64,000 nucleotides of DNA from Sva-07 sp963717385 (lineage in GTDB: Bacteria; Actinomycetota; Acidimicrobiia; Acidimicrobiales; Ilumatobacteraceae), in NCBI GenBank assembly GCA_963717385.1, contig CAVQWE010000006.1:310001-374000 (forward strand), in the 5' to 3' direction. The stretch's first letter is position 1, and each line of letters opens with the position of its first letter. The position numbers were made by a program, and so were the translations under genes. This document shows, in pieces, positions 36,756-44,966 of the stretch. The notes beneath the pieces were generated by a model. It did not search any database. It was not told the origin of the DNA and was given only the letters and a program-made list of their open reading frames with translations.

Positions 36756-37659
36756 ACGGGTGGGAGGCAATCGCCACCGCGACCTGTGCGGCCACGGTGG
36801 CATTGTTCTCGGCGAGCGCGAGGTTGGCAGGGACGCTTCGACCTTCGGTGGCGTCGCCGATGCGGCCGAGCACGAACGGGGTGACCGCCGCACCGGTGAT
36901 CCCGGCGCGTTCGCATTCGGCGAGCGCGGCGGCGAGCACCCGGTCGAGGTCTGCGGCGTCGAGTTCGTCGCCTGCGGGAATCGGCACCGTCAGCAGCATC
37001 CCCGACGCCGTCCGACTCCGGGCAGCAAAGATGCGCGCCACCTCGTCGGCAGCATCCACCCGGTGCGGAACCGGCAAGCCGGACGACCGTGTGTAGAACG
37101 CCGGGAACCAGTCGTGCTGCCATCCGAGCACTGGTGCGCCAGCGGTCTCGAGGAATTCGAGGGTGCGAGGCAGGTCGAGGAAGGCTTTTGCTCCGGCCGA
37201 CACCGTGATCACCGGATGCGACGCGATCGCATCGAGGTCGGCGGAGATGTCGCCGGTGAGCTCACTCCCACGGTGCACTCCGCCGATACCGCCGGTGGCG
37301 AACACGCTCACCCCGGCCGCAGCAGCGATCGCCACGGACGCCGACACCGTGGTGGCACCGACGTCCCAGCCCTGCCCAACGGCAACCGCCACGTCTCGTT
37401 CGGCGACCTTGCGCGCCGGGCCGAGGATGCGCTCGTGCTCGGTGTCGCTCAGGCCCAGCCGGACGACGCCGTCGAGCACGGCCGTCACGGCGGGCACCGC
37501 TCCCCCGGATCGCACCGCCGAGGTGCAGCGTTCGAGGGCCTCGCGGTTGTATGGCGACGGCAGGCCGAGGTGGGAGAAGATCGTGGACTCGAGCGCCACG
37601 ATCGGCGCGCCCTCGTCGAGAGCGGAACGGATTTCGTCGGAACAGACCGGTGTCAACAC
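36745..37659 (-). CDS. psuG: pseudouridine-5'-phosphate glycosidase
   Basis: Cleaves pseudouridine 5'-phosphate to uracil and ribose 5-phosphate. The 304-residue protein shows VALESTIFSHLGLPSPYN near residue 20, AERDVAVAVGQGWDVGATTVSA with the Lys-Asp region, FATGGIGGVHRG near 122, SAGAKAFLDLPRTLEFLET with the Schiff-base Lys, and NALAENNATVAAQVA-like C-terminus. No pseudouridine kinase (psuK) is adjacent. The start is GTG 37659. Confidence 0.93.
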   Translation of the reverse strand: MLTPVCSDEIRSALDEGAPIVALESTIFSHLGLPSPYNREALERCTSAVRSGGAVPAVTAVLDGVVRLGLSDTEHERILGPARKVAERDVAVAVGQGWDVGATTVSASVAIAAAAGVSVFATGGIGGVHRGSELTGDISADLDAIASHPVITVSAGAKAFLDLPRTLEFLETAGAPVLGWQHDWFPAFYTRSSGLPVPHRVDAADEVARIFAARSRTASGMLLTVPIPAGDELDAADLDRVLAAALAECERAGITGAAVTPFVLGRIGDATEGRSVPANLALAENNATVAAQVAVAIASHPSMR

Positions 37660-37685
37660 CGCGCCAGGCTATGCCCCGACGGGGG

Positions 37686-38447
37686 TCAGAAGGAGCCGAC
37701 GAACGCGCCCTCAGGATTGCCGTTGCTGATCACGCCTGGGTACTGCTCGATCGTGATGGCCAGCGCGTTGAGCGTGCCTTCGACCGTGAACGTCTCGATC
37801 TCGGGGTTCGGACCGAAGATCCCGAGCGAGATCACGTCGCCGTTCTCGACGACGCCCCACAGCTGATAGGTCTGCCCCTCGGGCAGCGTGGGGAGGTCAC
37901 GAGCGAGCACGTAGCCATGGCCGTCCTGATCGATCACCGCATCGGCCGACGACTCGGAACCCTCGGCGACCAGCGTGGTGGTGAGCGAGTCGCGGTCGGC
38001 CTGGGCCACTTCGACCGCACTGGCGAGCGGATCATTGGGCGCATCGGCTCGATCGGCCAGGCCCACCGCCACGAACGCAACCACCGCGGCAGCAGCCACC
38101 GAGACCGCCCACGGGGCGATGCGGCTGATCGCTCGGCGCTTGGGGTGATCGTCGAACGACATCACCTTGGCGAGTTCGACACCAACGGGTGGTGCCTGCT
38201 CGTCGATCTCGTTGGAGATGCGGCCCCACAGGTCATCAGGCGCATCCATGCCGGTGAAGGCGAGCATCGTTGCCACCTCGCGGTGCGCCTGCACCTCGGC
38301 AGCTGCCCGAGGGTTGACCTCGAGGTAGTCGTCGACACGACGACGCTCATCGGCGTCGACGGCATCGAGCGCATAGGCGCCAAGCAGTTCGTCGAGGTCG
38401 TAGGTGTCCCCTGAGGGACCGGTCATGTCATCCATCGCTCCACCCAT
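37686..38447 (-). CDS. anti-sigma factor, RskA-like
   Basis: A 253-residue single-pass membrane anti-sigma factor. The N-terminal cytoplasmic helical domain (LDELLGAYALDAVDADERRRVDDYL) matches anti-sigma-K RskA; no HxxxCxxC zinc motif is seen. One transmembrane helix lies at about residues 112-130, then an extracytoplasmic beta domain with GQTYQLWGVVENGDVISLG, typical of RskA. It follows the sigma gene with one base between its first codon and the sigma stop, so both are cotranscribed. Confidence 0.85.
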   Translation of the reverse strand: MGGAMDDMTGPSGDTYDLDELLGAYALDAVDADERRRVDDYLEVNPRAAAEVQAHREVATMLAFTGMDAPDDLWGRISNEIDEQAPPVGVELAKVMSFDDHPKRRAISRIAPWAVSVAAAAVVAFVAVGLADRADAPNDPLASAVEVAQADRDSLTTTLVAEGSESSADAVIDQDGHGYVLARDLPTLPEGQTYQLWGVVENGDVISLGIFGPNPEIETFTVEGTLNALAITIEQYPGVISNGNPEGAFVGSF

Positions 38448-38448
38448 C

Positions 38449-39028
38449 TCAATCGGCCCCTACGGTCACGCCGGCCTGGACCAGTTCGCCGCGGAGACGT
38501 TTCAGGCCGGAACGAATCCGACTCTTCACCGTGCCCTCGGGTTCACCCAATCGGTCAGCCACTTCCTTGTACGTCAAACCGCCGAAATACGCAAGCTCGA
38601 TCGCATCACGTTCACCTTGCTGCAACAGTCTCCATCGCCTCTCGCACGTGCCCGGCGAGCGCCATGTCCCACACTTCGCGAGCCACGTCGTAGCCACCGA
38701 CTGCCTGCTCTCGGGCCTCTTTCTCCTCACGATTGCGTCGGGAGACGTCGGCACGGATCATGTCGACCGACCGACCGTGGGTGTGGGCGAGCAAGAAGCT
38801 GCGAAGCGTGCCGCGCTCGGGGTCGTAGCGGTTCGGCTCGTTCCAGAGGCGAACGAACACCTCCTGCACGACCTCTTCGGCACGGGCATGATCGTTCAGC
38901 AGGCGCTTGGCGAGCCCGAAGGTCGCGCCGGCGTGGCGTCGGTACGCCTCGGCCAGCGCGGCCTGCTGATAGCGGCCGATCGACACGACCAGTGCAGCGT
39001 CAGAGGCCTCGGTGTACTCGCGTTTCAC
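38449..39028 (-). CDS. ECF RNA polymerase sigma factor, SigK/SigL-like (frame broken near 38627)
   Basis: Extracytoplasmic-function sigma factor of about 192 residues. Region 2: EAYRRHAGATFGLAKRLLND and EEVVQEVFVRLWNEPNRYD, RSFLLAHTHGRSVDMIR. After one extra base near 38627 region 4 follows: LQQGERDAIELAYFGGLTYKEVADRLGEPEGTVKSRIRSGLKRLR with the helix-turn-helix. ATG 39028. Paired with the RskA-like gene downstream. Expected target promoters are unknown; the family usually autoregulates. Confidence 0.88.
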
Positions 39029-39081
39029 ATCGTCTGTACGTTGCAGGGCGTCCTCCCGGATGACGTGTGACCGATGTTATT

Positions 39082-40287
39082 TCAGACCGATCGAGAAACG
39101 AACCTCGTGACGGTCTCGACGTGGTGAGTGTTGGGGAACAGATCGAGCACTTCGACTCGTTCGGGAACGTACCCCGCGTCGGCGAGCAGAGACACATCAC
39201 GGGCGAGCGACACCGGGTCGCAGCTCACCAGCACCAGCACTGGCGCACCCGCAGCTGCGAGCGCCGCCACCCCCGGCTTGCCGAGCCCCGGTCGGGCTGG
39301 ATCGGCCACGATGACGTCGACCGATGGTGTCGGACCGTCGCCGGTCGGCGCCGTCCATCCGGACACATCGGCGCGCACCACCGAGGAGGTCCGGTCCGCC
39401 AGGTTGTGTTCGGCATCGAGGCACGCCGACTTCGACGACTCGATCAGCGTCACGTGACCCACAGCGTCCATCGCTGCGACGGCGAACAGCCCGACGCCGC
39501 CATAGGCATCGACCGCATGCTGGGCGGTCGCCAGCTCGGGGGCTGCGGCTCGCACTGCAGCAACCAGCAGCTCGGCCGCCTGCGCACCAGACTGGAAGAA
39601 CGATCCGGCAGAGACCCGCAGCTCGTGGCCGGCGACGCGTTCGGTCAGCCAGGCCCGCTCGCCGATGTGCACCTTGGGCGGAACACCCCGGATGCTCTTG
39701 CGGTACTTCTTGTCCCAGACGGCGGTGATCGCGCGCGTCTCGACCGACGAACGCAGCGTCAGTTCCGCACCTTCGTCGGCCTCGATCACCGACAGCATCC
39801 GCGACAGCTTCGACTCGGCGATCGGGCAGCTGTGTACTTCGACGACGTCGTTGGAACCCTGCGCGCGATACCCGACCGCTCCGTTCGGACCGCCAACCAC
39901 CCGGATGGTTGTTCGATAGCCGAATTGGCTGACGGCACCGCCTCGATGGACGAGGCCGTCGACCACGTCGGGATCGAGCCGCCCGATTCGACGCAACGAT
40001 TCGCGCACGATCTCGACCTTCGCGTCGAGTTGCGCCTCTGGCTGCAGATGCATCCAGTCGCAGCCCCCACAGCCCTTCTGGCGATGCGTACAGGACGGGT
40101 TGTCGCGCAACGGCGATCGCTCGACGATCTCGACGATTCGCCCACGGGCGAAGTCCTTCTTCGAGGTCTCGATCTCGACCTCGACGACCTCGCCGGGCAA
40201 TGCTCCCTCGATGAACACCACGCGGCCATCGGCGTCACGGGCCATGGCGTCGCCGCCCGCGACGAGGCGATCAGGGATCAACTGCAT
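39082..40287 (-). CDS. TrmA/RlmC/RlmD-family RNA 5-methyluracil methyltransferase
   Basis: A 401-residue SAM-dependent RNA methyltransferase. It has an N-terminal TRAM-like domain (GGDAMARDADGRVVFIEGALPGE), a 4Fe-4S motif CTHRQKGCGGCDWMHL, a SAM-binding region AVDAYGGVGLFAVAAM, ADPARPGLGKPG and the catalytic-cysteine context VLVSCDPVSLARD. The start at ATG 40287 is placed at the TRAM domain. Whether it acts on rRNA or tRNA cannot be decided from sequence. Confidence 0.9.
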   Translation of the reverse strand: MQLIPDRLVAGGDAMARDADGRVVFIEGALPGEVVEVEIETSKKDFARGRIVEIVERSPLRDNPSCTHRQKGCGGCDWMHLQPEAQLDAKVEIVRESLRRIGRLDPDVVDGLVHRGGAVSQFGYRTTIRVVGGPNGAVGYRAQGSNDVVEVHSCPIAESKLSRMLSVIEADEGAELTLRSSVETRAITAVWDKKYRKSIRGVPPKVHIGERAWLTERVAGHELRVSAGSFFQSGAQAAELLVAAVRAAAPELATAQHAVDAYGGVGLFAVAAMDAVGHVTLIESSKSACLDAEHNLADRTSSVVRADVSGWTAPTGDGPTPSVDVIVADPARPGLGKPGVAALAAAGAPVLVLVSCDPVSLARDVSLLADAGYVPERVEVLDLFPNTHHVETVTRFVSRSV

Positions 40288-40347
40288 ACGCCTCAGCGTA
40301 CGGGTGCGAGCTGTTCGCTGGACATCGCTGGATGGCAGACTCGGGAC

Positions 40348-40564
40348 ATGGGCACCGACAGCGAGTGGTACTGGGACCTCAACGGCAAGATCGCCGTTCC
40401 CGCCTCCGAGCGCGGCGAGTTCGACCACTTCCTCGGGCCGTACCCGTCGAAGCACGAGGCCGAGAACTGGAAATCGATTGCGGAGCGAACGCAACGAAGC
40501 GTGGGAGGAAGACGACGAAGCGTGGGAAGCATGCCGACAGACGACTGAGCTCCCGTGGCGGTGA
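40348..40564 (+). CDS. small conserved actinobacterial protein (about 71 aa, frame broken near 40491)
   Basis: The first frame gives MGTDSEWYWDLNGKIAVPASERG, DHFLGPYPSKHEAENWKSIAER; one base further the frame reads NEAWEEDDEAWEACRQTTELPW to the TGA at 40562-40564. Small proteins with WYWDL...GPYPS..EAENW and an acidic Trp-rich tail are widespread in Actinobacteria and have no known function. The acidic tail appears only after removing one base near 40491, and without that correction the tail would be Arg-rich and atypical. Confidence 0.65.
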
Positions 40565-40619
40565 GGTGACCAGACGTCGTGATGATCCGAGCCGACCACA
40601 CGACTAGGTTTCGCGTTCG

Positions 40620-41306
40620 ATGAGCCGCCCGATCCAGATCGCCCCGTCCGTCCTTCCCGCCGACTTCGCCAAGCTGGGCGACGAGGTTGCTGCACTCGAG
40701 GCTGCGGGCGTCGACCTGATCCAGTGGGACGTGATGGACGGCCAGTTCGTGCCGAACCTGACCTTCGGGCCCGACGTCATCGCCTCGGCCCGATCGCACA
40801 CATCGGTGCCGTTCGAGGCACATCTGATGGTGTACACCCCCGACGTGATGGCCAAGCAGTACATCGATGCTGGCTGTTCGCGGCTGATCGTGCACGCCGA
40901 GGCCTGCACGCATCTGCATCGCACGCTCGGCAACATCAACGACCTCGGCGCCAACGCCGCAGTGGCACTGAACCCTGCGACGCCGGCGTCGGCGATCGCC
41001 CACGTCCTCGATCTCGTCGACCTGGTGCTGGTGATGACCGTGAACCCAGGCTTCGGCGGGCAGGCGTACATCCCCACGATGGAGCCGAAGATCGCCGAGA
41101 TCCGAGCGATGATCGACGCCGCCGGTCTGGACGACACCGTCGATCTCGAGGTCGATGGCGGTATCGGTCCGTCGACGATCGCCGGAGCAGCATCGGCGGG
41201 CGCCAACGTGCTGATCGCCGGGAGCGCCCTCTACAAGGATCCCGAGGGTCTCGAGCATGCGGTGGCCGACCTGCGCGCCCGCGCCGAGGCGGCTCGATCG
41301 ACCTGA
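40620..41306 (+). CDS. rpe: ribulose-phosphate 3-epimerase
   Basis: Interconverts ribulose 5-phosphate and xylulose 5-phosphate in the pentose phosphate pathway. The 228-residue TIM barrel has IAPSVLPADFAKLGDEV, the metal-binding DVMDGQFVPNLTFG, FEAHLMVYTP, LVMTVNPGFGGQ, LEVDGGIGPSTI and the phosphate loop GANVLIAGSALYK. All catalytic Asp and His residues are present. It starts at ATG 40620 and is convergent with a GNAT gene. Confidence 0.96.
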   Translation: MSRPIQIAPSVLPADFAKLGDEVAALEAAGVDLIQWDVMDGQFVPNLTFGPDVIASARSHTSVPFEAHLMVYTPDVMAKQYIDAGCSRLIVHAEACTHLHRTLGNINDLGANAAVALNPATPASAIAHVLDLVDLVLVMTVNPGFGGQAYIPTMEPKIAEIRAMIDAAGLDDTVDLEVDGGIGPSTIAGAASAGANVLIAGSALYKDPEGLEHAVADLRARAEAARST

Positions 41307-41326
41307 TCCCCATCGTGGCCGACGGT

Positions 41327-41369
41327 GCGATGAGTTTCAGCGCGACCTGTTCGCACCGAGAATCATCGC
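41327..41369. repeat. intergenic hairpin element, copy 2
   Basis: GCGATGA and TCATCGC form the ends of an inverted repeat between the convergent rpe and GNAT genes. The first half (GCGATGAGTTTC-AGCGCGACC) is nearly the same as the element at 36709-36755. It may be a bidirectional terminator family. Confidence 0.45.
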
Positions 41370-41376
41370 TTGGTGG

Positions 41377-41949
41377 TCACGGGACCGGGCGGTACATGCC
41401 CCACATGTGAGGACCGGTGGGGACGTCCCACTCGGAGCGCACGTCGAATCCGTGATGGCGGTAGTAGGCGACGTTCTCGACCGTCTCGGTCTCGAGATAG
41501 CAGGGCAGCCCCTCGGCCTCGGCCCGGTCGAACATCGAACGCATCAGCGCAGCACCGATCCCCCGGCGCTGCCAGTCGGGGTGCGTCGCGAGGAGTTGCA
41601 GGTACCAGTGCGGCTCGGTCGGGGTGTGTTCGTCCATGATCGGCCCGAGGATCGCGAACCGCTCGAGGCGATCAGCAGGCGGTTCCTGGGGCGCCGGGTC
41701 GACCGTGAAGTCGATCTCGGGACGACCCGGTGGGATCCACACAGCAGCACCAACGCCGTCATCGGTGCACCACACCTCGCCGAGGCCGATCCATCCGGCC
41801 ATTGCCGGACGCAGCACCTCGCCGCCCGGCGCCAGGAACACGTCGTCCTCGGGGTACAGCCAGCGCATCACCGGATCATCGACGAAGGCCCGCATCGCAG
41901 TGACGCACAGCGTCGACCTGTCGTCGGGCGTGGCACGGCGTACCTGCAT
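41377..41949 (-). CDS. GNAT family N-acetyltransferase
   Basis: A 190-residue acetyltransferase. MQVRRATPDDRSTL at the start, YLQLLATHPDWQRRGIGAALMRSMFDRAEAEGLPCYLETETVENVAYYRHHGF is the complete acetyl-CoA-binding and C-terminal signature (given here as a landmark from about residue 115: QRRGIGAAL). It is of the type often next to unrelated genes; substrate not predictable. ATG 41949 preferred over the earlier 41967. Confidence 0.85.
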   Translation of the reverse strand: MQVRRATPDDRSTLCVTAMRAFVDDPVMRWLYPEDDVFLAPGGEVLRPAMAGWIGLGEVWCTDDGVGAAVWIPPGRPEIDFTVDPAPQEPPADRLERFAILGPIMDEHTPTEPHWYLQLLATHPDWQRRGIGAALMRSMFDRAEAEGLPCYLETETVENVAYYRHHGFDVRSEWDVPTGPHMWGMYRPVP

Positions 41950-41999
41950 GCTGCGATGGTAGGCCAACTCTGAGTCACCCCTTCTCTACCATCGGTGAC

Positions 42000-44966
42000 G
42001 TGGCAATCTCTGCAACCCTGGTCGCTCCCGAGCGGGCCCTCGAGGCGCTCGCCGCTGCGATCGCCCAGGCCAAGGGCACCGATCGACTCGCACCGGTCAC
42101 CGTGGTCGTGCCCACCAACACCTGTGGGGTGATGACTCGACGGGCGCTCGGGCGCAGCGGCGGGATCGCCGGGGTCGACATGGTCACCCTGAACCGCCTC
42201 GCCGAGCTGCTGGCCGGGCCATCACTGGCCGCAGCCGGACGCTCGCCGATGTCGACCCCGGTGATCGACCTCACGATCGGTGCACTGTTGGCCGACGACC
42301 CTGGGCCCTTCGGTGCTGTTGCCACGCACCCGTCCACCGTGGTCGCACTTCGCAACCTGCACGCCGAGCTGCGACTCGCCCACCCGCCCGACGTCGACCG
42401 ACTGCGCGACCAGTCGCTCCGGGGGCGCCAAGCGGTCCGCATCAGCACGGCGATCACTGCTGCGCTCGACGGCGATTGGTACGACGAAGCCGATCTGTTC
42501 GCCACCGCTGCCGACGTCGTCGCCGACGGTGCTCCCGACGAGCTCCGCAACCTCGTGCTGCATCTGCCCCAGGAGTTGCCCGGACGAGCGGTCACGTTCC
42601 TGCGCGCGCTGGGCCAACAGATCGAGGTCCGCATCGTCGCCCAGCTCACCGGCGACACCTCCGCCGATGCCGACTCCCGTCAGCTCCTCGACGCGCTCGG
42701 TGCAACCCACGCAGGCGTCACCACCAGTGACGACCTCACCAGCTCCCCACCGCGTCCCGTTGCCATCGTGTCCACCACCGACGCCGATGAAGAAGTCCGC
42801 GAGGCCACCCGCCTCATCGTCGAGGCCGCTCGGGCGGGCACACCGTTCGAACGAATCGCCGTGCTGTGGCCCACACAGCGGCCGTACGCCCGCCTGGTCG
42901 AGCACCATCTCACTGCTGCCGACATCCCATGGAACGGCCGACCCGGCACCACGCTGGCCGAACGCCTGGCGCCACGTCTCGTGCTCGACCTGCTCGACGT
43001 CGATCGGCGCGGCCTGCGTCGACGCAACGTGTTCGACATGCTGGCCGACCTTCCGCTGCGCGATCCCGACGGCGCCTACCTCCCGACTGCCAGCTGGGAG
43101 CGTGTCAGCCGTACGGCAGGCGTCGCGAGAGACGACGATTGGGACCGCCGGCTCGGCTCGCTGACCGCAACGGCTCGATGGGGTGAGTCGGCTGAATCCC
43201 TGCGCTCCTTCGTCGCCGACCTGCGCACCCAGCTCGGCCACCCGGCCGCCACCCGCACCTGGCAAGCATGGTCCACCTGGTGCGCCGACCAAGTCGATCA
43301 GCGTCTCGGGCGCCACACGATCGAACGCCTCGCCGAACCCGAGTACCGCGCCTTCGAGGCACTCACCGGCGCCCTCGACCGGCTCGGGCACCTCGACCCG
43401 ATCAGCGAACCGGTCACCCGACACCAGTTCCGCTCCACCCTCGCAGCCGAACTCGATTCCACGCCTCCTCGGCAGGGTCGTGTCGGCCATGGCGTCACCG
43501 CTGTACCGCTCGCCGGCGCCACCGGGCTCGATGTCGACGTTGCGATCGTGCTCGGCGCAGCCGAGGGAATGCTGCCGCCACGACCAGCGAGCGATCCGCT
43601 GCTGTCCGACACCGATCGACTCACCGCAGGGCTCCCCACTGCCGATGCTCGGGCAGTTCGCCTGCACCGGGTGCTGCGCTCCACCCTCGCCACGAGCGCC
43701 GTCACGCTCACCGCGCCTCGTGGAGACCTGCGCTCGACGTCGTCGGTCGAGCTGTCGAGGTGGATCACTGCGTGGACCGACGAGCAGCGCATCGTCGCAT
43801 CGCACCATGCAGGGATCGCCTCCGCGACGTTTCCGGCGAGCAGCACCGAGCACCGCCTCCGCAGCCGTTCGCATGCCGTCGCCGCAGGCCAGCTGCTCAC
43901 CGATGGCGCCGCCGACCCGGTCCTCCTGCGCGGGGTGCATCTCCTCGACGCACGCACCAGCGACTCGCTGACCGCATTCGACGGCGACCTGTCGTCCACC
44001 GGTGTCCCGGTCCTCGCCGACGCGGTCTCTCCGAGCCGCCTCGAATCATGGTCGGCGTGCCCACACGCCTACTTCGTCCACTACCTGCTCGACGTCGAGC
44101 CGGTCGAGGAACCCGGCGACGACATCAGCATCAGCGCCCGCGACCGCGGAACTGCGCACCACGATGCACTCGACCTGTTCCACCAGGCCGTGGTCGACGG
44201 CACCCTGCCCCAACCCGGCGCCACCGGATGGACCGATGAGCACCGAGATGCCCTCACCTCGTTCTTCGGCGACGTGTGCGACCGCACCGAACGACGCGGA
44301 CGCACGGGTCGGCCAGCGTTCTGGGCCGACGAACGCTCCCGCATGCTCGACGACCTCCTCACCTGGCTCCGCCACGACAGTGAGCTGGCCGTGCGGCGCG
44401 GATCCACGGTCCTCGCCTCCGAAATGCGCTTCGGCGCCGACGACGACGTCACGATCAGCCTGCCCGACGGACGCCGGGTCAGGCTGTTGGGCTCGGTCGA
44501 CCGGGTCGATCGCACGCGGGACGGGCAACTGGTCGTCACCGACCACAAGACGGGCGGGAAGGCAAAATTCAAGGACTTGTCGGCCGACGACCCCACCGCA
44601 GGCGGCACGTTGTTCCAGTTGCCGAGCTACGCAGCAGCGGCGCGAGCACGATTCGGTGGAGCAGACACCGCGGTGCTCGCCGAGTACGGCCTGCTCCGCA
44701 AAGGCGACTATGCCCGACCGGGATACCTGTTCGACGCCAACGTCGACGCCCGAGTGGCCGACTCCTTGGCGCGTGTGGTCGCTGGTATCGAGACCGGCTT
44801 CTTCCCGAACCAACCCGAACGTCCCGGATGGCGATTCTTCGTCGGGTGCCACTACTGCGAACCCGATGGCCTGGGCACCACCGAACGCTGGGCCGAATGG
44901 CAACGCAAACAGCACGACCCGCGTCTCGAGCAATGGTTCGGCGCCGACTGCGAGGCGAACCAATGA
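42000..44966 (+). CDS. AddB-like PD-(D/E)XK nuclease, helicase-fold protein
   Basis: A 988-residue partner of the downstream AddA-like helicase. The N-terminal region resembles an inactivated UvrD fold: VTVVVPTNTCGVMTRRAL replaces Walker A, as in AddB. Motifs such as LDVDVAIVLGAAEGMLPPR (like motif V/VI) follow near residue 510. The C-terminal nuclease starts with SPSRLESWSACPHAYFVHYLLDVE (residue about 680), then LLGSVDRVDRT and LVVTDHKTGG, the PD-(D/E)XK core. Cys in SACPHAYF and FVGCHYCEPDG match three of the four Fe-S ligands of AddB; the fourth in its usual place is missing. Start GTG 42000. Coupled to the next gene by ATGA. Confidence 0.82.
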   Translation: MAISATLVAPERALEALAAAIAQAKGTDRLAPVTVVVPTNTCGVMTRRALGRSGGIAGVDMVTLNRLAELLAGPSLAAAGRSPMSTPVIDLTIGALLADDPGPFGAVATHPSTVVALRNLHAELRLAHPPDVDRLRDQSLRGRQAVRISTAITAALDGDWYDEADLFATAADVVADGAPDELRNLVLHLPQELPGRAVTFLRALGQQIEVRIVAQLTGDTSADADSRQLLDALGATHAGVTTSDDLTSSPPRPVAIVSTTDADEEVREATRLIVEAARAGTPFERIAVLWPTQRPYARLVEHHLTAADIPWNGRPGTTLAERLAPRLVLDLLDVDRRGLRRRNVFDMLADLPLRDPDGAYLPTASWERVSRTAGVARDDDWDRRLGSLTATARWGESAESLRSFVADLRTQLGHPAATRTWQAWSTWCADQVDQRLGRHTIERLAEPEYRAFEALTGALDRLGHLDPISEPVTRHQFRSTLAAELDSTPPRQGRVGHGVTAVPLAGATGLDVDVAIVLGAAEGMLPPRPASDPLLSDTDRLTAGLPTADARAVRLHRVLRSTLATSAVTLTAPRGDLRSTSSVELSRWITAWTDEQRIVASHHAGIASATFPASSTEHRLRSRSHAVAAGQLLTDGAADPVLLRGVHLLDARTSDSLTAFDGDLSSTGVPVLADAVSPSRLESWSACPHAYFVHYLLDVEPVEEPGDDISISARDRGTAHHDALDLFHQAVVDGTLPQPGATGWTDEHRDALTSFFGDVCDRTERRGRTGRPAFWADERSRMLDDLLTWLRHDSELAVRRGSTVLASEMRFGADDDVTISLPDGRRVRLLGSVDRVDRTRDGQLVVTDHKTGGKAKFKDLSADDPTAGGTLFQLPSYAAAARARFGGADTAVLAEYGLLRKGDYARPGYLFDANVDARVADSLARVVAGIETGFFPNQPERPGWRFFVGCHYCEPDGLGTTERWAEWQRKQHDPRLEQWFGADCEANQ

